Shown: in pieces, positions 24,668-30,579 of the stretch
Position numbering within the stretch: the first letter of the stretch is position 1
Layout: every line of letters starts with the position of its first letter
NCBI GenBank assembly: GCA_002407775.1
Contig: DHOP01000006.1
Location: forward strand, 1 to 30,579
Reading direction: 5' to 3'
Source of the DNA: Prevotella sp. UBA5387
Lineage (GTDB): Bacteria > Bacteroidota > Bacteroidia > Bacteroidales > Bacteroidaceae
Length of the DNA: 30,579 nucleotides
Translations under genes and position numbers: made by a program
The notes under the pieces: model-generated
The model's database searches: none
Seen by the model: the letters and a program-made list of their open reading frames with translations, nothing else
What the model was told of the DNA's origin: nothing

Positions 24668-26212
24668 TTACTCCCATTCAATCGTTGAGGGCGGTTTTGA
24701 GGAGATGTCATAGCATACACGATTTACACCCTTTACCTTGCGAATGATCTCGTTGCTGACATCAGCCATGAAGTCGTAGGGTAGGTGCGCCCAGTCAGCC
24801 GTCATTGCATCGGTACTGGTTACGGCGCGGAGAGCCACCGGATGCTCATAGGTACGCTCATCGCCCATGACTCCTACTGAACGGATAGTAGACAGAAGTA
24901 CAGTTCCTGCCTGCCAAACATTGTCATAAAGACTTGTGCCATCGGGCATGGTGTAGGCGTGCATACGCTCGATATATATTTCGTCGGCATCCTGAAGGAT
25001 GCGTACTTTCTCTGGTGTGATGTCGCCAAGGATGCGCACGGCCAACCCTGGGCCTGGGAAAGGATGACGCTTGATGAGGTGCTCAGGCATCTGAAGCTGA
25101 TAGCCCACTCGCCTAACCTCATCCTTGAATAGCCATTGCAGCGGTTCGCAAAGCTGGAGTTTCATCTCCTTGGGCAGACCGCCCACATTATGGTGGCTCT
25201 TGATGGTCATACCAGTAATGCTCAAGCTCTCTATGCGGTCAGGGTATATAGTCCCCTGGGCGAGCCATTTTGCATCAGTGATCTTGCGTGCTTCGGCGTT
25301 GAAGACCTCAACGAAGTCGCGACCGATAATCTTGCGTTTCTTCTCAGGATCAGTCACTCCCTCAAGATCTTTGAAGAATTTCACGGAGGCATCCACACCG
25401 ATTACATTTAGTCCAAGACCCTGATAGGCATCCATGACACGACTAAACTCATTCTTGCGGAGCATCCCATGATCGACGAAAATACATGTGAGACGATCGC
25501 CAATGGCGCGGTTGAGCAATGTAGCACATACCGACGAGTCTACGCCGCCACTGAGACCGAGTATCACACGGTCATTGCCGAGCTGTTGACGCAGTTCAGT
25601 AATTGTCTGCTCTACAAATGAAGCTGGACTCCATTCTTGTTTGCTGCCACAGATATCAACCACGAAATTGCGGAGCAACTGTGTGCCTTGTGTAGTGTGA
25701 TACACCTCAGGATGGAACTGTACGCACCACACAGGCTGGTTTTCTGATGCAAAAGCAGCAAACTTCACGTCTGCCGTAGAACCAATAACCCGAAAGTCAG
25801 AGGGAATGGCAGTGATGGTATCACCATGGCTCATCCATACTTGGGAGTCGGCTTCGAAGCCTTTGAAAAGAGGGTTGTTGGCATCGAGCGACTGCAGATT
25901 GGCGCGTCCGTACTCGCGTGTACCTGTCTGTTCTACCTTGCCGCCATTAGCGAAGCTGATGTACTGTGCTCCATAGCAGATGCCAAGTACTGGCACTTTG
26001 CCGACGAACTGACTGAGATCGACCTTAAACGCTTCCTTGTCGTGCACGGAATAGGGACTTCCGCTAAGGATGACACCGATGACATCGGCATCATTTTTAG
26101 GAAATTTGTTGTAAGGAATAATCTCGCAGAAGGTGTCCAGTTCGCGCACGCGACGACCGATAAGCTGCGTGGTCTGGGAACCGAAATCAAGGATAATGAT
26201 CTTCTGTTGCAT
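24668..26212 (-). CDS. guaA: GMP synthase (glutamine-hydrolysing)
   Basis: 514 residues, full length. It converts XMP to GMP with glutamine and ATP in the last step of guanine nucleotide synthesis. The N-terminal class I glutamine amidotransferase has its nucleophile Cys79 in LGICYGAQY, with the His/Glu pair in VQFHPEVYHT. The ATP-pyrophosphatase domain has the PP-loop LSGGVDSSVCATLL at about 220. The C-terminal dimerisation domain includes RHPFPGPGLAVRILG and SVGVMGDERTYEHPVALRAV, ending PSTIEWE, as in canonical GuaA. It stands alone on the minus strand, about 105 bp downstream of the MurU-like gene, and I see no purine-responsive RNA element in that gap. Confidence 0.98.
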   Translation of the reverse strand: MQQKIIILDFGSQTTQLIGRRVRELDTFCEIIPYNKFPKNDADVIGVILSGSPYSVHDKEAFKVDLSQFVGKVPVLGICYGAQYISFANGGKVEQTGTREYGRANLQSLDANNPLFKGFEADSQVWMSHGDTITAIPSDFRVIGSTADVKFAAFASENQPVWCVQFHPEVYHTTQGTQLLRNFVVDICGSKQEWSPASFVEQTITELRQQLGNDRVILGLSGGVDSSVCATLLNRAIGDRLTCIFVDHGMLRKNEFSRVMDAYQGLGLNVIGVDASVKFFKDLEGVTDPEKKRKIIGRDFVEVFNAEARKITDAKWLAQGTIYPDRIESLSITGMTIKSHHNVGGLPKEMKLQLCEPLQWLFKDEVRRVGYQLQMPEHLIKRHPFPGPGLAVRILGDITPEKVRILQDADEIYIERMHAYTMPDGTSLYDNVWQAGTVLLSTIRSVGVMGDERTYEHPVALRAVTSTDAMTADWAHLPYDFMADVSNEIIRKVKGVNRVCYDISSKPPSTIEWE

Positions 26213-26317
26213 ATAATTTTGATGGTTTCTTTTTATTCTGATGGCTCTATAGAGTCGGGATATGCTATGGATTCTAATGCTTTGATGAATCAGAGCACTA
26301 TTGTGGTATGAATTTTC

Positions 26318-27178
26318 CTATTTTTCTTCTTCGTCAAGGGTCTGCAAAAACTGCTCCGCATCATTGATGGTGTCTAGCTTGCCCACATCCATGAGCCTAA
26401 GATCTGACTTTACGACCCCACGGATATTAGCTTTGTCGCAGTGCTGCAGATAGAAGTCCATAATAGGGAACTTGTCCGGATAGCCCTGCATCATTGGGAA
26501 AAGGCTTGGCGAGAAACAGTGTATGCCGCTGAACGCAAACATGTTATACTGATCGGCAAGGTGCATTGGGACATCGGTTAATGCTATTGGAAAATTCAAC
26601 TTGGCCAAATCCAACTTTACTTTGGCATATGGTGACTTCATCTCACCAGTCTCGATATTTACCCATCCCACAAGTCGCATTCCTTCATCGAAGAGCAAAT
26701 AGCGCTTTGTCTTGCGCCAACTCACCAGCAGACGTGCATCAACGGAAATGCCATTCTTCGTATTTGACGATGAGGATGCTGTGTCAGTGTTGCGAACATT
26801 GCTCTCGTCCAAAGCATAGAAGCTGGCGAGATCAACATTGCTGAGAATATCGACGTTATGAATAAGGATAGGGAATTTAGGGTCAAAAAGAGGTGCTGCC
26901 TTAAGCAATCCACCGCCAGTGTCAAGTAGCTTGTCTGATTCGTCGCTCACTCGAATGTCAATTCCGAAATTGGATTGGCAGTGCAAGTAATCGATGATTT
27001 GGTTGGCAAAGTGATGAACATTCACCACTATATGCTCGCATCCGGCATCATGCAAGCGAAGGATGACACGTTTTAGCAGCGGTTCTCCGCCCACCCGCAC
27101 CAATGCTTTGGGCATTTGGTCGGTCAGGGGCTTAAGTCGCGTACCTAAACCGGCTGCCAAAATCATCGCCTGTTTCAT
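26318..27178 (-). CDS. MurU-like sugar-1-phosphate nucleotidyltransferase
   Basis: 286 residues. An NTP-transferase with the nucleotide-binding loop LAAGLGTRLKPLT (residues 7-19), followed by PKALVRVGGEPLL and the sugar-phosphate loop KLLDTGGGLLKA. It most resembles MurU, which makes UDP-N-acetylmuramic acid from MurNAc-1-phosphate in the peptidoglycan recycling pathway; the sugar kinase AmgK supplies the substrate. An AmgK-like kinase gene lies 1.1 kb upstream on the same strand, which supports this. Its ATG overlaps the last codon of the decayed gene before it (ATGA), so it is translationally coupled to the ECF sigma operon. Other uridylyl- or guanylyltransferase activities cannot be excluded. 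Confidence 0.8.
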   Translation of the reverse strand: MKQAMILAAGLGTRLKPLTDQMPKALVRVGGEPLLKRVILRLHDAGCEHIVVNVHHFANQIIDYLHCQSNFGIDIRVSDESDKLLDTGGGLLKAAPLFDPKFPILIHNVDILSNVDLASFYALDESNVRNTDTASSSSNTKNGISVDARLLVSWRKTKRYLLFDEGMRLVGWVNIETGEMKSPYAKVKLDLAKLNFPIALTDVPMHLADQYNMFAFSGIHCFSPSLFPMMQGYPDKFPIMDFYLQHCDKANIRGVVKSDLRLMDVGKLDTINDAEQFLQTLDEEEK

Positions 27179-27612
27179 TTTGCAAAGTTAGCGATAAGTT
27201 CGCGGAATGCCATGCTTTGGCGAATTTTTTCTTGAAAACTCTGAAGCCTCCAAATCTCTAAGTAATTCAAGCCCCCCTGATTGTTCAGTGTCTTCGTAGC
27301 TTCTTCCCCTTGCGAAGTGGCAGGATAAACAATGCTACAATTCCCATTCCTGTTACTACAAAAGCCGGATGCTCGTTTTTCTGGAGCGTGCAGTAATGAT
27401 GCAATCACCTGCGAAGAGGCGTTCGCCACTTAGTCGGTAAGGTGCCATGCCTTTATTTGCATGGGTAGAATCGGCACCAATAACTTGCGCTTTGGCTTTC
27501 GTGATATGCGTAACATAATGGCATCGGCCGTCGCCTGCGTGTCGCGTAGCGTTGGAGGCTGACTTTGCAGACGAGCCATGAATTGGTCGAACTGTTCATT
27601 GTCAATTCTCAT
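27175..27612 (-). pseudogene. Decayed small partner gene of the ECF sigma factor (anti-sigma-like)
   Basis: The start ATG at 27612 overlaps the sigma gene by 11 bp, the usual place for an anti-sigma gene. The first 60 codons (MRIDNEQFDQFMARLQSQPP ... ISRKPKRKLLVPIL) end at a TAA at 27430-27432; the same frame reopens with a GTG directly after it and runs to 27175. A membrane-spanning stretch, PAFVVTGMGIVALFILPL followed by RKGKKLRRH, lies instead in a different frame (27386-27285). The normal gene is probably a cytosolic N-terminus plus one membrane helix, here broken by at least one indel and a stop. Two short real proteins from ATG 27612 and GTG 27429 are the alternative. Confidence 0.5.
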
Positions 27613-28162
27613 AACCTAAAAGGATTAGTTCTTCTTTGATTTTCTTTCGTGCTACATAAAGGTTGCTCTTGATTTTCTCGGCACTCAGTCCGGTGATGGC
27701 GGTAATCTCGTTGGAGTCAAGATTTTCAAGAATGCTGAGCGTAAAGACAAGCTGTTGTTGGAGACTCAACCCCAAGGTAAGCACTTTGACGATTGAAACA
27801 AAGTCGCTGTTTTCCAGGTTTTTATCCAGATTCGTCCCCGTGAGATGATTTTGCAGGGTTGTCTCGTCGGTGGGCAAGGGAATCGTTCGCTTATGATGCC
27901 TTAGTCGGTCCAGACAAATTCTAGTGGCAATTGTATAGAGCCATGTGGTGAACTTACCTTTTTCCGATGAATAACGATGGATGTTTTCCCATACGGAAAC
28001 GAACGCGTCTTGTACGGCATCTTCGGCTTCCGATTCTGAACAGAGCAACTTGAGCGACAAGGAGAACACCATGTTATGATAGGCCATCACCAACGAACGG
28101 AAGGCTTCGGTATTGCCTTCCTTGCATTGCTTAATGGTGATATGTAGTTCTCTTTCCTCCAT
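27602..28162 (-). CDS. ECF sigma-70 factor
   Basis: 186 residues. Region 2 is visible as AFRSLVMAYHNMVFSLSLKL and SEAEDAVQDAFVSVWENIHR, followed by KFTTWLYTIATRICLDRLRH. Region 4 contains LSLQQQLVFTLSILENLDSN and a helix-turn-helix (ITAITGLSAEKIKSNLYVAR). It belongs to the group encoded with a small membrane protein rather than a FecR-type anti-sigma. Here the partner gene looks decayed, and the third gene of the unit is the MurU-like gene, joined by an overlap at each junction, which hints at cell-envelope stress control. No STN-bearing SusC is nearby for this one. Confidence 0.9.
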   Translation of the reverse strand: MEERELHITIKQCKEGNTEAFRSLVMAYHNMVFSLSLKLLCSESEAEDAVQDAFVSVWENIHRYSSEKGKFTTWLYTIATRICLDRLRHHKRTIPLPTDETTLQNHLTGTNLDKNLENSDFVSIVKVLTLGLSLQQQLVFTLSILENLDSNEITAITGLSAEKIKSNLYVARKKIKEELILLGYEN

Positions 28163-28322
28163 AGGATAAAGGGATTACATTAAACTATACGTCGCTCGGT
28201 AGGAAAAGTCGAAAAAAAAGGGGGCAAAAACTTTGAACGATAAGAATGAGATATACCATTGCAATGTGCAGCTTCAAATACAGAATTGAGAAGCGAAAGG
28301 CATAGCTATTGAAAAAAGACTT

Positions 28323-29861
28323 TTATTTTGCTTCCAAAGTCTGTCGGATATCTTGCTCCCTATGCACGATGCGTACCTCCACACCAAATTTCTTGTGGAT
28401 ATGCTCTGCCAGATGCTGTGCGCTATAGACGCTACGGTGTTGTCCTCCTGTACATCCGAAACAGAACATGAGATGCGTGAAGCCACGTTGCATGTAGCGT
28501 TCCACATGTTTGTCTGCCAAGGCATACACATTGTCGAGGAAGGTGAGGATTTCTCCGTCGTCCTCCAAAAAGCGTATTACGGGTTCGTCGAGACCCGTAA
28601 GTTTCTTGTATGGCTCATAGCGGCCAGGGTTGTGGGTGCTACGACAGTCGAAGACATAGCCTCCTCCGTTTCCGCTGGGATCCTCTGGGATTCCTTTATG
28701 ATAGGAGAAACTATAGACAGTCACTACAAGAGGGCCCTTCCCATCATACTTGGAGTATGTGGCTGGACCGTCCTGGGGATGTGCTTCATATACATCGCGG
28801 TCGGTCGTGCGAAATCCGTCAGTACGCTGCTTCGGCTCCTCTTTGGGCGTAAACTGTGGCATCTCTGTGAGCCTTCGTAGCATGTCGCGCAGGTATGGAT
28901 AGGGCAATACCTCCTCGTTGAGCGTGAGAATGTCACGCAGATTCTGTATGGCTGGCGGTATGCTGTCGATAAAATGCTGCTTGTGCTCAAAATATCCGCG
29001 GAATCCATAGGCACCGAGCACTTGCATTTGACGGAACAACACGAAGAGGCTTAGACGTTCGGCAAAATGGCGAACGGAAGGAACCTCGATATATTGCTTA
29101 AGTGATTCATAATAAACGGCCAACAAGTCGCGGCGCAATTTGAAGGGGTATTTGGCAGATGCCTGCCATAAGAATGACGCCAAGTCATAATAGAACGGTC
29201 CCTTGCGACCACCTTGGAAGTCGATGAAATAAGGATTTCCCTCAGCGTCGAGCATTACATTGCGTGCCTGGAAATCGCGATATAGAAAGCTTTCTCCAGG
29301 TTCTGATGTGAGGTCCTTGGCCAATCGGCGGAAGTTGGCCTCCAATTTCAACTCGTGGAAATCAAGGTCTGTTGGCTTGAGAAAGCAATATTTGAAATAG
29401 TTGAGGTCGAAGAGCACACTATCTTCATCAAACGCTGGTTGCGGATAGCAATAACTCCAGTCCAAGTCGGCGGCTCCATGAATCTGAAACTTGGGCAGTT
29501 CCTGAATCGTACGCTCCAACAATTGCTTTTCATTCAGGTTATATCGGCCAGCTGCCATGCGCCCGCCTTTGATGGCATCAAATAGCGAACGGTCGCCAAG
29601 GTCCGTCTGCAAGTAGCTCATTTCATCCTTGGCTACGGCAAGCACGCGCGGTACTGGTAGCCCTTTTTCTGTGAAATGTCTGTCAAGATAGATAAAGGCT
29701 CGGTTCTCATCACGGCTTGTTCCGTTGACGCCTACGACGGTCTTTTCATCGGGTCCCGTCAGTCGGTAATACTGACGGTTACTTCCGGCGCCTGCCATCT
29801 TTTCTACATGAGCGGGCTGTTTGCCGGACCAAGAAATATAAAGTTTGATGAGTCGTTCCAT
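28323..29861 (-). CDS. AmgK-like sugar kinase fused to a RapZ C-terminal domain
   Basis: 512 residues. The N-terminal part (1 to about 335) is an aminoglycoside-phosphotransferase fold like AmgK, the anomeric kinase of MurNAc/GlcNAc. The glycine-rich start is GAGSNRQYYRL, the catalytic loop YRDFQARNVM has Asp196 and Asn201, and the metal-binding IDFQGG has Asp214. The C-terminal part (about 375-510) is the RapZ C-terminal domain, with VTVYSFSYHKGIPED, GGYVFDCRSTHNPGRY, TGLDEPV and CFGCTGGQHRSVYSAQHLAE. The RapZ N-terminal Walker A domain is absent. In E. coli this domain senses glucosamine-6-phosphate and binds RNA, so the fusion may couple amino-sugar sensing to cell-wall sugar recycling. 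Its MurU partner is 1.1 kb downstream. Confidence 0.88.
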   Translation of the reverse strand: MERLIKLYISWSGKQPAHVEKMAGAGSNRQYYRLTGPDEKTVVGVNGTSRDENRAFIYLDRHFTEKGLPVPRVLAVAKDEMSYLQTDLGDRSLFDAIKGGRMAAGRYNLNEKQLLERTIQELPKFQIHGAADLDWSYCYPQPAFDEDSVLFDLNYFKYCFLKPTDLDFHELKLEANFRRLAKDLTSEPGESFLYRDFQARNVMLDAEGNPYFIDFQGGRKGPFYYDLASFLWQASAKYPFKLRRDLLAVYYESLKQYIEVPSVRHFAERLSLFVLFRQMQVLGAYGFRGYFEHKQHFIDSIPPAIQNLRDILTLNEEVLPYPYLRDMLRRLTEMPQFTPKEEPKQRTDGFRTTDRDVYEAHPQDGPATYSKYDGKGPLVVTVYSFSYHKGIPEDPSGNGGGYVFDCRSTHNPGRYEPYKKLTGLDEPVIRFLEDDGEILTFLDNVYALADKHVERYMQRGFTHLMFCFGCTGGQHRSVYSAQHLAEHIHKKFGVEVRIVHREQDIRQTLEAK

Positions 29862-29951
29862 CAGTTGCCTTGGTCAAGGGTGGTGACAGGCATCAATCCG
29901 TCCACCACAGCGTTGTCTATCACACACGTACAATAAAGCAGCGTGGAAGAT

Positions 29952-30185
29952 TTAATCATGAACATGATCTGCATCATCCTTTTCCTCTTGTGATTTCTTG
30001 AGTTCTTCGAAAAACTTCTTTGTCTTTCTGCGTTGTTCCCAGTTGGCTAGGACGCCATCGATGGCAAACAACAACAGCATGAATCCCAGCGACATCCAGA
30101 ATGATCCCGTGAGAATGATAAGCCCGCCGGAACAAAACAGAAAGATTAAAACTTTCTTCCAGTTGAGTTGAAGTTTATTCTTCAT
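29952..30185 (-). CDS. Small membrane protein, 77 residues
   Basis: ATG at 30185; the frame extends to 30239 but that would lie upstream of the promoter and runs through a terminator, so I reject the longer start. Two hydrophobic helices are visible (VLIFLFCSGGLIILTGSFWM and LGFMLLLFAIDGVLA, about 12-46), followed by a charged tail (EQRRKTKKFFEELKKSQEEK) that may be a coiled coil and ends DHVHD. No family is recognised. It precedes the kinase-RapZ gene by 90 bp on the same strand, so co-transcription is possible. Confidence 0.72.
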   Translation of the reverse strand: MKNKLQLNWKKVLIFLFCSGGLIILTGSFWMSLGFMLLLFAIDGVLANWEQRRKTKKFFEELKKSQEEKDDADHVHD

Positions 30186-30189
30186 CTTG

Positions 30190-30221
30190 CAAAGGTAATG
30201 CTTTATTATTATAATCACAAA
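30190..30221 (-). promoter_or_regulatory. Promoter of the 77-residue membrane protein gene
   Basis: On the minus strand TTTG (30221-30218), a 20-bp spacer and TACCTTTG (30197-30190) match the Bacteroidetes -33/-7 pattern closely. The ATG at 30185 begins only about 5 bp after the -7 box, so the transcript should start at or very near the start codon. Confidence 0.7.
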
Positions 30222-30338
30222 AAAAATCGGATGTCTCACGACAACCGATTTCTAAAAACAAACTACTTAAAAACTAATCTACTAAAACAAATCAAAAAAT
30301 ATCTATTCGTCCCGAAGGACATAATGTTGTATCTTTAC
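30217..30338 (-). ncRNA. Candidate small RNA of about 120 nt
   Basis: The minus strand has a matching promoter at 30344-30374, no reading frame, and a terminator at 30219-30251. In between there is a GTCC-TTCG-GGAC hairpin (complement of 30309-30320), i.e. a stable C(UUCG)G tetraloop. The expected transcript is about 120 nt. I do not recognise it as a named RNA family. Confidence 0.45.
30219..30251 (-). terminator. Terminator of the candidate small RNA
   Basis: On the minus strand AAATCGG pairs with CCGATTT (30251-30245 with 30230-30224). After one T-T mismatch TGTC pairs with GACA, closing a GTGA (GNRA) tetraloop, and eight T residues complete it. The T-run overlaps the -33 TTTG of the next gene. 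Confidence 0.75.
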
Positions 30339-30343
30339 GTTGC

Positions 30344-30374
30344 AAATGTAGTCATTCCAAACATTATATCCAAA
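30344..30374 (-). promoter_or_regulatory. Promoter of the candidate small RNA
   Basis: On the minus strand TTTG (30374-30371), a 20-bp gap (complement of 30352-30370, one base uncertain) and TACATTTG (30351-30344) fit the -33/-7 pattern. Confidence 0.55.
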
Positions 30375-30579
30375 TGTTTTAATCAAAATTTTTAGTTTTT
30401 TGGTCAAAAAGATAAGTTTTTTTCGTATTTTCATGTTTGAGGTATGAAAGTTAAGTCTTTATCTCATTATTTTTTCTGAATTTGCAGATCTTATTTCAAT
30501 AATTCGTCCGTTTTCTTCAATATGTTTTTGAATCGATTTGTGATTAGTACTAAACGTGACTTATATCAGATTTACTTTA
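30375..30579. other. A+T-rich right edge without a recognised gene
   Basis: Very A+T-rich. A 33-codon minus-strand stretch (30560-30459: VTFSTNHKSIQKHIEENG...) has a coding-like composition, but it follows a stop and lacks a start codon. It could be a gene remnant; I make no call. Confidence 0.25.

Noticed and set aside
25826..26311. 161-codon plus-strand frame over the guaA start
   Set aside because: It is the antisense shadow of guaA, whose motifs are complete.
30459..30560. 33-codon coding-like stretch on the minus strand at the right edge
   Set aside because: It follows a stop and has no start codon; too short to call, although it could be a remnant of a gene outside the window.
1..30579. 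CRISPR array, tRNA or rRNA genes
   Set aside because: No regularly spaced repeats, tRNA cloverleaf arms or rRNA-like sequence were seen anywhere in the window.

Overview
The window looks like a chromosomal segment of a gut or rumen Bacteroidales bacterium, most likely Prevotella/Segatella. The evidence is SusC/SusD genes, secreted glycoside hydrolases with signal peptides ending in Gln after the cleavage site, FecR/ECF pairs, and repeated Bacteroidetes-type promoter elements (TAnnTTTG, several with an upstream TTTG or TTG about 20 bp away). All names below come from reading translated sequence; no database was searched.

Left part (1-10.8 kb). The left edge holds the last 35 codons and terminal repeat of an IS982-family element, then trmN6 (minus). 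A minus-strand hemicellulase operon follows: GH8 exo-oligoxylanase-like, GH43 and GH43, spaced 5-6 bp apart. Upstream of it lies a scar of mobile DNA (an internally deleted IS982 transposase and a fragment resembling DUF3945) and a small AT-rich cargo block on the plus strand: a broken B-box/membrane gene, a DUF3788 gene and a DUF1697 gene, closed by a strong terminator. A minus-strand GH3 beta-xylosidase with a PA14 insert follows. The enzymes together suggest xylo-/arabinoxylo-oligosaccharide breakdown in the periplasm or at the cell surface.

Centre (11-23.2 kb). An ECF sigma factor and FecR anti-sigma pair (minus) are divergent from susC (with an STN signalling domain), susD, a DUF4843 lipoprotein, a PKD-like lipoprotein and a TlpA/DUF4369 thioredoxin (plus). 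This is a trans-envelope-regulated uptake system carrying its own thioredoxin. A third GH43 follows, separated from the thioredoxin gene by a hairpin and by a perfect 12+12 bp dyad. No hybrid two-component or AraC-type regulator is visible, so control of the hydrolases is probably encoded elsewhere or runs through the ECF pair.

Right part (23.6-30.6 kb). Housekeeping genes: a rubrerythrin with rubredoxin-like centres at both ends, a 40-codon gene not previously recognised by me, guaA, a MurU-like nucleotidyltransferase, a second ECF sigma factor with a decayed small partner gene, an AmgK-like sugar kinase fused to a RapZ C-terminal domain, and a small membrane protein. The right end carries a candidate ~120-nt small RNA (promoter, UUCG hairpin, GNRA-looped terminator) that runs into what looks like a leaderless promoter for the membrane protein.

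The most novel candidates are the small RNA, the kinase-RapZ fusion next to an ECF-linked MurU gene, the ECF/SusCD/PKD-like/TlpA system embedded among xylanolytic genes, and the dyad in front of the third GH43.
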